Positions 19,818 to 29,318 of a stretch of DNA of 64,000 nt are shown here, in pieces. The stretch's first letter is position 1. The number at the start of each line of letters is the position of its first letter. The notes under the pieces were generated by a model. It was not told where the DNA came from. It made no database searches and saw nothing but the letters and a program-made list of their open reading frames with translations. Source of the DNA: Cutaneotrichosporon cavernicola (Eukaryota > Basidiomycota > Tremellomycetes > Trichosporonales > Trichosporonaceae); assembly GCF_030864355.1 (NCBI RefSeq), contig NC_083400.1, positions 325,001 through 389,000 of the forward strand, in the 5' to 3' direction. The position numbers and the translations under genes are program-made.

Positions 19818-20366
19818 ATGTCATCCATCGTCGACCGCCTCAACGCCCTCAAGGCCCAGGAGGACATTCTCCCCCTCGACGACTTTGCTCAACAGCTCAA
19901 GGACCTGCACCTCGAGGAACGTGCCCAGATCAATGCGTCCTGGACAGCAATTGCCCACGAAAAGGCCCGTCACGTCGCAGAGCGTAGTGATGCCCAGAAA
20001 CGCCTCGCCGACGCAAAGCGCCGTCAAGTCGAGGCGGCGCATCATATCGCCGCAGCCCAGCGCCAACTGGACCAGGCGCGGCGTGAAGTCGCCGACGTCG
20101 AGGCCGAGATTGCCAGCACCGACTCGCGCATTTCTACCCTCGCAAAGGACATTGAGAAGGAGTACATTGCGCTAGCGGCGCACGTCGACTCCCCGGCGTA
20201 CCAGTACTTTGCCTCGTTTATGGTCGCCCACCCAGGTCTTTTGAGCCCACGGAGCACGCCGTCGAGCAAGACCGTTTCGCTGCCGGCTAGCCCCGAGGCC
20301 AAGGCCATTGACAAGATCGATGTCGTTGTCGAGGTCGTCGAGGTCGATGTCGAGGTCGAGGCATAA
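19818..20366 (+). CDS. Small coiled-coil protein
   Basis: Intronless, 182 residues, no family recognised. Residues 1-120 are nearly all helical with heptads (DRLNALKAQEDILPLDDFAQ; later AAAQRQLDQARREVADVEAE), then a Ser/Pro linker (140-160) and a Val/Glu/Asp-rich end (VVVEVVEVDVEVEA). No signal peptide or membrane helix, so cytosolic or scaffold role is likely. Upstream TATA at 19753. The valine-glutamate tail comes from GTCGAG-type repetitive DNA. Confidence 0.65.
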   Translation: MSSIVDRLNALKAQEDILPLDDFAQQLKDLHLEERAQINASWTAIAHEKARHVAERSDAQKRLADAKRRQVEAAHHIAAAQRQLDQARREVADVEAEIASTDSRISTLAKDIEKEYIALAAHVDSPAYQYFASFMVAHPGLLSPRSTPSSKTVSLPASPEAKAIDKIDVVVEVVEVDVEVEA

Positions 20367-20964
20367 AGGCATAAACGCCCATGTATAGTGCGTGTCTTTG
20401 GAAGAATGAGCTGACAGGCAGAATTTTTAAGGCATAGGCCACCAAAACGCCTCTCGTACGCATGTTTGGCATTAGTTTAGTTTGACTAGTTGGATGCATT
20501 GGGCTTGCACGCTGTGAGGTGGAGTGGGAGTGGGAGGGGAGTGGAGTGGAGGGGCCAGGTTGGAGCTGGGGTGCTTGATTGGATGGACCAATCCAGAGCG
20601 TAATGGGCTTGGGTTTGGCCAATAATATCGTCCCAATGCATTGAATGACCGATCTGGCTCTGGCCAGCTGCCAAAATCCATGCCGTAAGATAAGAAGCTC
20701 ACCCGGAGGTGGCCGAGATTGTGCAGTACAGCCTAGTCGCCGCCTGCGTTCCAACTCAACCCCGAGGTCAAACGCGAGCAACATTCTCGTTGTCGAGGGG
20801 GGTTTTTTTGATGACGCCCGGTCCTCGACGTGGTCCTCGACGCGGTCCTCGACGCGGTCCTCGACCCGGTCCTCGACGCCCGGTCCTTCAACGGAGCCTG
20901 TGCTCGATCTACCTCCTTGAGCACGGAGCACCATGCAAGTGCTCGCACCTATCTACACTTGCAT
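20367..20964. other. Intergenic region between convergent genes
   Basis: No gene seen. Includes a 12-bp minisatellite (20819-20890). Confidence 0.5.
20819..20890. repeat. GGTCCTCGACGC minisatellite
   Basis: About six copies of the 12-bp unit GGTCCTCGACGC with small variations. Confidence 0.85.
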
Positions 20965-21735
20965 TCAATCCACCCCTCCACCCCCGTACGCCCGCGCACC
21001 AGCCCCGACGATACTCGTCACGAACTCGTACATCGTTGGGAGCTCGTGCACGCCCATCGCCCAGTATCCCATCACGTCTGCGTCGATATGGCGCAACACC
21101 AGCGCCGTACACAGTCCAAACACGGCCGCCACCGCCGCCGCCACCTTGACTCCTTCCTGCAACACCATCAAAAGGCCTTGAACCTCAACCCCAAACCCAA
21201 AAGCGGCCCCGATCGGAATACACGCGCCGACAAATGGTCCGGTTCCAGCGAGGAGCCATACAACTCCACTAATTCCTCCCGACAGGCGGTCGAAGCGCGT
21301 GCCGACCATCGCGACGGGAAGGAGGATGATGTGGATAACGCCAACTAACCCAAGGATTAGGGGGGAGGACAAGTAGTAGGCTGCAAGGACGGGGAGGTAG
21401 GAGAGGAGAGACATCCAGAATGCCAGGATGACGTAGTTGAGGACGCGCAGCCAGACGGTGCGTGCGTGGGAGGCTTGTGCTGCCGTGCGGACAATGTAGT
21501 GGACGGCGAGGGCGAGACTGTCGCCGTCGTCCGACGGTGACGGTGGGACTTTGCAGAGACCAAGAACGATGGCTCTTACGCCAGGAGGGAGGGCGAGGAT
21601 GTCGCGTGCGAGGACGCGCGCGTCGGCTGATAATGTGGGGAGAGGCTCGGGGGTGTAGGGCGGTGGGTCGGAGAGAGGGGAGACGTGCGGCGCAGGTGCG
21701 TCGGGGTCTGCGTCGGGGTCGAGGGTGATGGGCAT
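20965..21735 (-). CDS. Lineage-specific four-helix membrane protein
   Basis: Intronless, 256 residues, no family recognised. The N-terminus is Asp/Pro-rich (MPITLDPDADPDAPAP..SDPPPYTPEP) and includes a PPPY motif (24-27), a possible WW-domain ligand. Helices at about 94-121, 123-145, 153-181 and 197-215. The ATG at 21735 was chosen because the in-frame sequence further upstream does not look like protein. Belongs by architecture to the membrane-protein block but lacks a clear C-terminal coiled coil. Confidence 0.68.
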   Translation of the reverse strand: MPITLDPDADPDAPAPHVSPLSDPPPYTPEPLPTLSADARVLARDILALPPGVRAIVLGLCKVPPSPSDDGDSLALAVHYIVRTAAQASHARTVWLRVLNYVILAFWMSLLSYLPVLAAYYLSSPLILGLVGVIHIILLPVAMVGTRFDRLSGGISGVVWLLAGTGPFVGACIPIGAAFGFGVEVQGLLMVLQEGVKVAAAVAAVFGLCTALVLRHIDADVMGYWAMGVHELPTMYEFVTSIVGAGARAYGGGGVD

Positions 21736-21933
21736 GTCGAAGGATGGAGGGTAAGGAGCGTAAGGAGTGTAAGAAAAGTGTGTGGGTGACTTGGTGATGT
21801 CGAGTTGGGCGGCGTGGAGAATATATTTGAATCGGGCTTTGGGTCCATGCCAATTCCATGCACGACAGGCACCATCTCCGATCGGCGACCAAAGCTTGTT
21901 CCCTCTTCTCCCTTTGTCCATGCTGACTATTCT

Positions 21934-22482
21934 CTAAGCGTAATGTGCCTCCTTGTAAACCTTTCCCTCCTTCCACCCGCTCTCTCCCTCCCTCTCTTTG
22001 CCCTTCCCCTTCCCGTTCCGCCCCTCGAGGCGATCGCGCAGCGCCTCCCGCTGCTCCGTGAGCGCGCTAACCTGCTGGCAAAGGTAATGATTATCCACTT
22101 CGACCCGACGCACGCGTCCCTGGAGGTACTCGATCTCCTCCTCTGTATCAACCAGCCGCAGGCGTAGGTCGCGGATATACTCTGCCATTGCGTGGGGAGG
22201 CGGCATGGGTTCGGCGAGGAAGGGGTGTGGGTCAGGAGGCGGGTGGAGGTCGTGGGCTATGTCCGCGAGAAAGGCGCGTTCGCCGAGAGGCGCCGAGTGG
22301 CGCTCATGCTTGACGGAGCCGGACGGAGCCGACATGGGGGGGTACGTGTGTGGCGCGGGGGGGACGAAGGCGGTGGGCGGAGTGAGGGGGGTGAGGGGGG
22401 TGAGGGAGTGGAGGGGGGTGAAGGGGGTGAGGGGGGAGAGGGTTGGTGTGGTGGGCGCTGTACGCGAGCGCTTTGGAAACAT
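21934..22482 (-). CDS. Small coiled-coil protein with TP-repeat head
   Basis: Intronless, 182 residues. Residues 10-50 are a low-complexity Thr/Pro/Leu repeat (PLTPLTPLTPPT) from a G-rich DNA repeat (22375-22440). Residues 95-155 form a coiled coil (IRDLRLRLVDTEEEIEYLQG and following). A Lys/Glu/Gly tail ends EAHYA. No family recognised; resembles the other short coiled-coil genes in this block by plan. Confidence 0.6.
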   Translation of the reverse strand: MFPKRSRTAPTTPTLSPLTPFTPLHSLTPLTPLTPPTAFVPPAPHTYPPMSAPSGSVKHERHSAPLGERAFLADIAHDLHPPPDPHPFLAEPMPPPHAMAEYIRDLRLRLVDTEEEIEYLQGRVRRVEVDNHYLCQQVSALTEQREALRDRLEGRNGKGKGKEREGESGWKEGKVYKEAHYA

Positions 22483-22959
22483 GCTGGGGTGGGTGGGGTG
22501 GGGTGGGTTGCTTGTGTCCGAGGTGTTGAGAGTCCGAAGTGTTCAGCGTCGAGCGTCCGAGCGCACTTATATCATTCTGCGGAGGGTGCGGCGTGTGAGC
22601 GTGTGAGCGTGTGCCATGGCTCTGGATGCGACTGAGTCACACCGGTGCTCCGTGTGACCATGTCCGAGGCCCGGAGCGAGGCCGTGTATGGAACGCGCAA
22701 GGGTGGCGCCAACATGGTCGGCTGTGGCCGGAGAGAGTCTGGATGGCGTTAAATGTGTGTCTGTTTTCCAGTAACTACAGAGCCATGTAAATAGCGCAAC
22801 TGTAAATCGCTCACCTGTTCATTGCCCATTCCCTAAAATCTCTCAAGTCATAGCTTTAAACACCAACTAAGAACCAAACACTACTACCATAGACAATAGA
22901 AATGCATCAGTCTATAAACAGCCCTTCTGGCCAAGCCACGTCTCCTCATCCCATTCACC
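22483..22959. other. Intergenic, divergent promoter region
   Basis: Separates the minus-strand 21934 gene from the plus-strand 22960 gene; a TATAAA is at 22913. No gene seen. Confidence 0.5.
22913..22918 (+). promoter_or_regulatory. TATA box
   Basis: TCTATAAACA, 42 bp before the ATG at 22960; implies a very short 5' UTR. Confidence 0.5.
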
Positions 22960-23763
22960 ATGTCGTATGACCCACGGCGCGTAAAGGACATCGAGTGTGC
23001 CATCGACTCGACGCCGTCTACCTCGGCCCCCTCGGTCCTAGGCTCACCATTACGGCTGCACTCTCCGCTCCCTGTGTACTGGACGCCCCCGCCATCCCTC
23101 GAAACCACCACCCTCGACACCGTTGGCGACGTGGCGGGATTCATCGCCCGCGTCGCGTTCCACCTCCTGACCTTCACTGGCGGCCTCTACCTCGCCTCGA
23201 CAGTCTTTACTTCACTCGCCCCCCTTCTGGAAGAGAGTTGGATATGGACGCCCCCCGTCTTTGTAGCGTGCGCCTTGGCCATGATGATGGCTCCATTTTG
23301 GGGCCTACTCGTCCTTCATTTCCTCCCATCCAAACCTAATTGGGACGGCCACACGCGCAAGTGCTTGGCTTCCATCGGAGTTGGACTCGGTCTGGCCGGG
23401 ATTAGAGTCCTTATCGTCCTGGGAACGCTCGTCCATGCCACACTGCCCTGCCACGAGGTGACTCTGGCTTGTGCTGCCGACTCGGCGCTTGCAGTCACCC
23501 AGTCTCTCCGGACCGCGCCGACCAACAAGGTCGCGACAAGCATCGCGGTCAGCCTCGTGCCACTCGCCTGTGCGTGGTGGTATACGTCACGTAAGAAGAC
23601 GATTGGGTATTATGTTTTCATGGCGCTCAAGGCGGCAGGGGTGGGATTGGCACTTGTCAATGTCTGGCTGGTGGTTGCCGTCGGGAGTGAGAATGACGCG
23701 ATGAGGAATGAGCTCGGCAAGTGTCGTAACCGCACAGAGGGGCAGGTGCCGGTCAGTTTATAG
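22960..23763 (+). CDS. Lineage-specific five-helix membrane protein
   Basis: Intronless, 267 residues, no family recognised. Residues 1-50 are Ser/Pro-rich. Helices at about 58-82, 99-121, 136-158, 190-208 and 216-241. The loop after helix 3 holds paired cysteines (CHEVTLACAADS) that could form a disulfide. A short charged tail (SENDAMRNELGKCRNRTEG) follows helix 5. Same plan as the genes at 14978 and 16042, with a strong TATA box 42 bp upstream. Confidence 0.72.
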   Translation: MSYDPRRVKDIECAIDSTPSTSAPSVLGSPLRLHSPLPVYWTPPPSLETTTLDTVGDVAGFIARVAFHLLTFTGGLYLASTVFTSLAPLLEESWIWTPPVFVACALAMMMAPFWGLLVLHFLPSKPNWDGHTRKCLASIGVGLGLAGIRVLIVLGTLVHATLPCHEVTLACAADSALAVTQSLRTAPTNKVATSIAVSLVPLACAWWYTSRKKTIGYYVFMALKAAGVGLALVNVWLVVAVGSENDAMRNELGKCRNRTEGQVPVSL

Positions 23764-24419
23764 ACATGTTCGTAGATAGGATTGTAGATAATTGTGAATA
23801 GAGCAGGGGGATATGGGCTACGAGTGCAGAGCAATGCTATGGGATGTGAAGGGTGGCCAGCTTAATTTGACGCCAAGTTGTCATTGCTGTTCGTCGCTAA
23901 CAACTGTGGGAAACTCGGGATGATCGCACTTTATGTCTTGGCGGCAGACGGTCAAACTTGCCGGCAGACGGTCAAGTCGACGGTGCGGTGGGTGAGGTGG
24001 CGTGGGTGAAACCGGTCCGAATCAGGCAAGGTGGGCGTGGGTGACGCTGTGGCAATCGCGGAGGGGCGGTCTAGAACGGGGCCGTCGAGGAGGAAGGCGG
24101 CAGCTGCGACTCAAGTAGTGATCTGTTCTGAGGAGGGACGAGGAGGGATACACTGTATCTGGAGGTGGGTTGGTGCAATGCATGACATCCTTCAATCGCG
24201 TCGATATCTGGTCTGTCTACCATTCAGTCTAACACAACGGCAGCGGCGAGTTGGCGACGCCGAGTTTGTGCTGGGGCCAGAGCCTGCGACGACGTGTCGT
24301 TCATGCTCTGATCAAGGGCTCCGTATGCAGTGTGCATGGCCGAGTTTACACGTTTGGATAAACCGCACGCCAGATTCGCATAACCAAAACTCAACGAGTC
24401 AACAATGCTTGCCACCCTT
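23764..24419. other. Intergenic region
   Basis: No credible gene. Around 23941-23976 the element GGCAGACGGTCAA appears twice. Confidence 0.5.
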
Positions 24420-24797
24420 TTAGGTATGGTGGATCGGTGGCTTGGTCGACCACGTGGTGCCTCCCGCCAACTGCAACGGCAACCGCAACCGCGCCCATCC
24501 GCGTCCAGCCACGACGTCCAGCGCCGCAACATGCACCGCGACAATGTGCAGCGGCACCGCCGTGGCAAACAAGCACAGTGGTGCCGCCACACTGTCTACG
24601 CCCGCCTCTGCCAAACTGCGCTTGAACCGCATCGCCGCCATTGTAGCGACGACAATCGGCAGCAGGATGCCGAGACAGAACCCCGCCAGCGTCTCCTGCA
24701 TCTGTCGAACAGCCACGAACAAATCGCAGCACATGTGCCCGGCGGACATGGCTGCTGCGATTCGGATCACCCCGGCCGCCGTCGCTATGGCGTCCAT
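24420..24797 (-). CDS. Small membrane protein, hypothetical
   Basis: A 125-residue ORF from MDAIATAAGVIRIAAAMSAG. Hydrophobic stretches at about 1-30, 38-55 (ETLAGFCLGILLPIVVATMA) and 68-95. Basic C-terminus. No family recognised. Alanine-rich GC-rich sequence can give such ORFs by chance, but start, size and position within the membrane-protein block favour a gene. The 3' end might be spliced; only the simple ORF is reported. Confidence 0.42.
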   Translation of the reverse strand: MDAIATAAGVIRIAAAMSAGHMCCDLFVAVRQMQETLAGFCLGILLPIVVATMAAMRFKRSLAEAGVDSVAAPLCLFATAVPLHIVAVHVAALDVVAGRGWARLRLPLQLAGGTTWSTKPPIHHT

Positions 24798-25138
24798 ATT
24801 GGCAAATTTCGATGACTGATGCCGGGCCGGCGGGCATGGAGGTATGGAGGTGCGGCGCCTGCTTGCTCTCAATATTTGGGATTTGTGAGATGAGTTGAGA
24901 GTCGAAGTGTTGAGATGGTACGCAGTCGAGTGCGTGTTGAGTACGCTCAGACTCTGGGATGGATGGATGGAAAGGGGATGGACGGGAAAGGGGATGGGCC
25001 GATACCTTGACTTTTGACCAGGGATCAATCAACAAAAGCAGCGCAGTCGTCCGATGACCGCCCTTTCTTATTATACAATGACTCGCAGTCACTGTCATCA
25101 TCTCATCTCTGCATTCTCCATCATTCATACCTCCCAGA
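24798..25138. other. Intergenic, divergent promoter region
   Basis: Between divergent starts at 24797 and 25139. Nothing beyond a TTATTATACAA TATA-like stretch near 25070. Confidence 0.4.
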
Positions 25139-26410
25139 ATGACCGGCGTCAAGGGGTGGTTTGTCCACCCCAACCACCGCCACTCGGAACACTCTGCGAC
25201 TGCAGAGCCCCCACCTCCAGAACTCACGCCGCAGACCCGACACCGGCGCTGGAGTTGGCGGCATCACTCCTCCCCCTCTCCTTCTGCCCCCTCCGCCTGG
25301 CCATCAGAAACCACAGCCCTCCCAGCCCTCCTCTCCGCCAACCACACTCCCTCAACCCCATCGCAGGCGCCTCGATCCGCACCTGCCTCCCTCCTCCCAC
25401 CGCAGGCGCCCAGATCACCACCCGCCTCCCTCCCATCGCCAACCACCGAAAGCTTCCTCACCCTCTCCTCCCTCCCCTCCCCCCTCCCCCCTTCAGCCAG
25501 GCGCCGCCGCGCTCCATCCATGACGCGACCACTTCATCCAACCGGCCAGACGAGGTTCAAACCCACTCGCCCGACATGGCGGTTCCTCAAGAACCTCCGG
25601 CCACCCCATCCCCATCCGCCACCCCATGCGCCACCCAAAGCCAAGTGGGATGGCAAACGGACCGCAAAGAGGGACAAGTGCACGGGCCACGACGCTGCCG
25701 ACTGGGATACCGAGCCAGAGAAGGGCACCAAGAAGCTGTTCGGTAACACTCTCCGGCGACGTAGGAGAGCTGCGTCGCCGCGTACTTCGCGCCCAGCGAG
25801 TCCCACTAGACCAGCGAGTCCCACTAGACCAACCAGCCCGACGGCACGCGCAGCGTCCCCGTCCGAGCGCGGTCTGGGCCGATCGCCATCCCGGCTGAAA
25901 TGGCGGCGCAGTTCGCGTCCCTCGACACCAGCATCACGCACTTCCTCGCCAAGCTCGTTTCCCCTCTTGCCAATATCGCCGAGCTCGTTTCCCCTCCGGC
26001 CAATATCGCCCGGCGTATCGCCCGGCCCAGTCCCACGCCTCTCCTCGGTATCGACAATGACGACGTTGATGTCAACCGCCGCGTCTTCGCCATCAGCCTC
26101 TCAAACGGCATTGCCTATGACGCTCCCCCAACCCAAGAATGACATCTCAGCCGCGCAAGAGGCGCAGAAGAAGAGAGCACGCTCAACATCGTCAGTACAT
26201 ATTGCCCTCGGCGCCGTATTTGGATGTGTCCTTGCCCTCTCGCCGTGGCCCGCGCTTGCTGCTGCGCTGGCCGTGGTGCTGGCGATCGTGTTGGCGACGC
26301 TCTGTCCTACCGTGCGCGTGCGGGGCGCGCAGGCGTACACGACTTGCGGTGAGGCCGCGACGGTCGCTGTCGCGGCTGTTTACCGATGGGCGCAGGAGCG
26401 CAAGAGGTAG
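25139..26410 (+). CDS. Disordered Ser/Pro/Arg-rich protein with C-terminal hydrophobic helices
   Basis: Intronless ORF of 423 residues, no family recognised. Residues 1-330 are Pro/Ser/Arg-rich with a tandem ASPTRP repeat (RPASPTRPASPTRPTSPTA, about 215-235). Residues 352-390 form one or two hydrophobic helices (HIALGAVFGCVLALSPW; ALAAALAVVLAIVLATL), then a short tail. A second frame at 25900-26142 also reads like protein (MAAQFASLDTSITHFLAKLV..), so part of this model may be wrong and a short intron could switch frames. The membrane end fits the rest of the block. Confidence 0.55.
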   Translation: MTGVKGWFVHPNHRHSEHSATAEPPPPELTPQTRHRRWSWRHHSSPSPSAPSAWPSETTALPALLSANHTPSTPSQAPRSAPASLLPPQAPRSPPASLPSPTTESFLTLSSLPSPLPPSARRRRAPSMTRPLHPTGQTRFKPTRPTWRFLKNLRPPHPHPPPHAPPKAKWDGKRTAKRDKCTGHDAADWDTEPEKGTKKLFGNTLRRRRRAASPRTSRPASPTRPASPTRPTSPTARAASPSERGLGRSPSRLKWRRSSRPSTPASRTSSPSSFPLLPISPSSFPLRPISPGVSPGPVPRLSSVSTMTTLMSTAASSPSASQTALPMTLPQPKNDISAAQEAQKKRARSTSSVHIALGAVFGCVLALSPWPALAAALAVVLAIVLATLCPTVRVRGAQAYTTCGEAATVAVAAVYRWAQERKR

Positions 26411-26772
26411 ACCGTGCACAATGAGCCCATGGCGGGCGTGATTAGCGGTACAGCCGCGTTAGATGCTAGACCAACCACAATGGCTCTGTATATTACTGCA
26501 TTGTACCTGTACATAGTCATGTACCAATTCTAGTACAACTGCTGGGAATGAGCGTGGGTCGACACAAGGATGTGTGATTATGCGTGGTAGCCGGGTAGCT
26601 GGGTAGCTGGGTAGCTAGGTGGATTATAAACCTCGGTATGCGCGCTGCGCAGAGATGTGTGGTGTCGATATTGGTGAGCGGTCCTGCCGCGATAGTTCGT
26701 GTATCATGGTCCAATGTGCGAGTTGTGGGTGAGTGGGAATGGCCATCAGTGTGACGAGATAGACTCGACACA
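26411..26772. other. Intergenic region
   Basis: Between convergent genes. A GTAGCTGG(G) tandem repeat at about 26587-26622; no gene. Confidence 0.5.
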
Positions 26773-28419
26773 TCATGGATTCCTCGCGTAGATCTCGTCA
26801 TATGCCGGAGGGAGGTGGACTTCCCCTTGTTCGTCGGGTACTGCGTCCTCGAACGCGCCCGCGTCCGCATGCCGAATGATCGTCGGGCCGCGCTGGAGAC
26901 CAGGCTCCTCCTTCGCATTTCCAGCATATGGCAGCGCCGAGGGCCGGTCGTCGCTCCGTGACGTTTGCCGAGTAACTAACGGACGCGAGTACGAGGGCCC
27001 CGCATATGCAGTGGCTGGCCTCTGCGGTGTGTATGTAGTGGGCGTTGGCACCGGGGTAAACGCTGCTCCGCGGCTCGCCGAGCGTGAAGGGGGCATAATC
27101 GTGTTCTCAGGTGAGAGGGCGCGCGTGCTCGGCGCGCGGTCGAGTGGCGTCGGCATGCCCGAGCTCCAACCACCTAGCGTCGATAGCGGGGTTTGCATTG
27201 CCGATAATGGATGGCTGCTCGGTCCGACTGCCGAGAGCGGGACGTTTTCGAATGGCGCCTTGGTGTCTACCAAGAGCTTTGGAGCGGGAATGCGGCCGTC
27301 TGGGCGCCTAGATGGGCCCGGGAGCGCCATCTGGCTTGGTGCCGGGGCTACCATCCCAGCCACCCCACCGACAACCCCACCGACGGGCACCACATGCGGA
27401 GAGACGCCGACCGGACCGTATATAGATGGGTCGGGAGCGTTGCGCCGCTGGGGAGTGGACGGGCCAAACGTCCCCGATGGAGAGGAATGGAATGGAGGAT
27501 AACCGACCGGCGGGGGCGTCTGCAGCTCCCGTTGCGAGTAGATTGAGAACGGGGCAAAGTGGGTCGGATACGTCCCACCATCCTGATAAGTCGAGGGATC
27601 GTCTTCGAGGTCATACTCCGAGTTGGGGCGGGACATGGTACTGAGTGTACGTGCGTACGACGATCCATCGACAGCGAACACGTCCATCTCCGAATTATCC
27701 GTCCACGCGCTGGTAGTCTGGAACGTTTGGGTATCAAACGGCTTTACGGGTGCCGAGTGACCGTAGAATTGGACCGACGCGCGAGCTTCAGCGCGGCTGA
27801 GGCCTGCTCTTGGTGGTTGAAGTGGCGGGGGGAGGTGTGGTTGGCTCGAGCCTTCCTGGCGCGCGTATCCTGCCCGAATTGGTCTTTCCCGCCTATTCTT
27901 CGGCGGCTTGAACATTCCCAGCCCGTCGTCGTCTCGTCTCGAACGTCGCCTTGACCTCCTTGATCGACCTAAGAACCAGCACCCGCCAGCTACAATTAGG
28001 AGGATCGCCGCGCCGCCTACAGCAATCCCGATAATCACGGGGATGCTGAAGAGTGGAGAAGAGGAAGGGGGGGAGGATGGGACTGCGGAGGTGACGGGCT
28101 GCAAGTCGAGGGAGGTGGTTGTTGCGGGGGAGGGCGCAGAGGTTACTGGTACTGGGATTTGGGAGGTAGGTAAGGGGGATGAAGAGGTGATGAGGGTTTC
28201 TTCAGAGGTGAAGAGGATGTTTTCGGACGTGGAGAATCCAGAAGTGGAGAATCCAGATTCCACGTGCGAGCTGATTGTCGTTGCGACTGGTGGTCCAACT
28301 GCGCCCATTGCTGAGGTTGAGGGGTCGGCATCGGCGTGGATGGGGACTCTGGTCGCGTTCACGGCTGGCATCCCGGCCATGGTTGAGGCTCGGGAGCCGG
28401 AGGCTACAATGGAAGACAT
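26773..28419 (-). CDS. Ser/Thr-rich single-pass membrane protein with PPxY tail
   Basis: Intronless, 548 residues. Residues 1-122 are Ser/Thr/Pro-rich like the O-mannosylated outer part of fungal wall-stress sensors. One membrane helix (about 126-150, IPVIIGIAVGGAAILLIVAG) is followed by a very basic stop-transfer stretch (RSRRSRRRSRR). The long cytoplasmic tail is disordered with many Ser-Pro sites and ends LPPAYDEIYARNP. PPAY (537-540) fits the PPxY consensus for WW domains of Rsp5-type ubiquitin ligases, and YDEIY is a possible Tyr signal. No cleavable signal peptide is seen, so type III topology is likely. Mid2/Wsc-like by plan, not by identified homology. Confidence 0.7.
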   Translation of the reverse strand: MSSIVASGSRASTMAGMPAVNATRVPIHADADPSTSAMGAVGPPVATTISSHVESGFSTSGFSTSENILFTSEETLITSSSPLPTSQIPVPVTSAPSPATTTSLDLQPVTSAVPSSPPSSSPLFSIPVIIGIAVGGAAILLIVAGGCWFLGRSRRSRRRSRRDDDGLGMFKPPKNRRERPIRAGYARQEGSSQPHLPPPLQPPRAGLSRAEARASVQFYGHSAPVKPFDTQTFQTTSAWTDNSEMDVFAVDGSSYARTLSTMSRPNSEYDLEDDPSTYQDGGTYPTHFAPFSIYSQRELQTPPPVGYPPFHSSPSGTFGPSTPQRRNAPDPSIYGPVGVSPHVVPVGGVVGGVAGMVAPAPSQMALPGPSRRPDGRIPAPKLLVDTKAPFENVPLSAVGPSSHPLSAMQTPLSTLGGWSSGMPTPLDRAPSTRALSPENTIMPPSRSASRGAAFTPVPTPTTYTPQRPATAYAGPSYSRPLVTRQTSRSDDRPSALPYAGNAKEEPGLQRGPTIIRHADAGAFEDAVPDEQGEVHLPPAYDEIYARNP

Positions 28420-29318
28420 GAGACCATACGCGAGTGTGTCAGTTCGACCGGGCTAGACTGAGACAGGGACGATGATGATGGTGAAGAGGATGATAGTTGA
28501 GGTGAGGATGATGATGAGGATGAGGAAGTAATGGATGAATGAATGAGGGATGTAGTGTTTGAATGAGAATGCAGAGTTGGTTTGACAGTGTCGACCTGCT
28601 CTATGGCTCTCCGGCTCTACGGGGGCGCGGGGAAGGACAAAACACGTTCCAGGGGTTTAAACAGGGATGATCCATCACCCTAGGAAATAGGGTCGCGTTA
28701 GTACGTGCCCTAATCTCTCAGTCTCTGTCAGTTTTTGTTCCCTTTTAATGATTCACATCATTCATAGTTATTACGGCAACTTTTGGATTACGACTTGTCT
28801 CTCATGTCCTTTAACTTGACTTGTTAATGTATACTGTGTATAAACCTCGTAACACGTCGTAATACATGGTACCAAACCTCTCCCGACTCCCGAAACTTTC
28901 GAAACTCCCCGTCGCCCCCCCCCCCCCCCCCCCGCGCAGTACTCTCTCACTGCGCAACTGCGCAAGCCATGACTCAATTCTTCTCTCCTCTGCTGCGCAC
29001 AGTCTACCCCCAGACATGAATAACCAAACATGAATATGAATAATCGACCCAATATCACTACGACGCGACCATGACACTCGACACTCACCCACACACCCAC
29101 ACACCCACACACATGCAAACATGCACCATCTAAGACAATGCTGGCCTGCGTGTCAGTCTGGCGCGCTCCTCCCGTTCCGCCTCCCACTGTACCACCGTCA
29201 CGCTCCAACGCTACACAATGATTCGACCCACAACCTCCCGCCGCTTGTTCCGGCATGCCAGAGCGTTTCAGGCACCTCAATCCGGTCAAAGGTAACCCGT
29301 CTATACGGCCGTCTAGAC
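28420..29318. other. Intergenic region with long poly-C tract
   Basis: Contains GATGATGA-type repeats at 28470-28530 just before the sensor-like gene and a 19-C homopolymer at 28915-28933. No gene seen. Confidence 0.5.
28915..28933. repeat. 19-nt poly-C run
   Basis: Uninterrupted C homopolymer, the longest in the window. Exact length is likely uncertain in any assembly. Confidence 0.9.
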
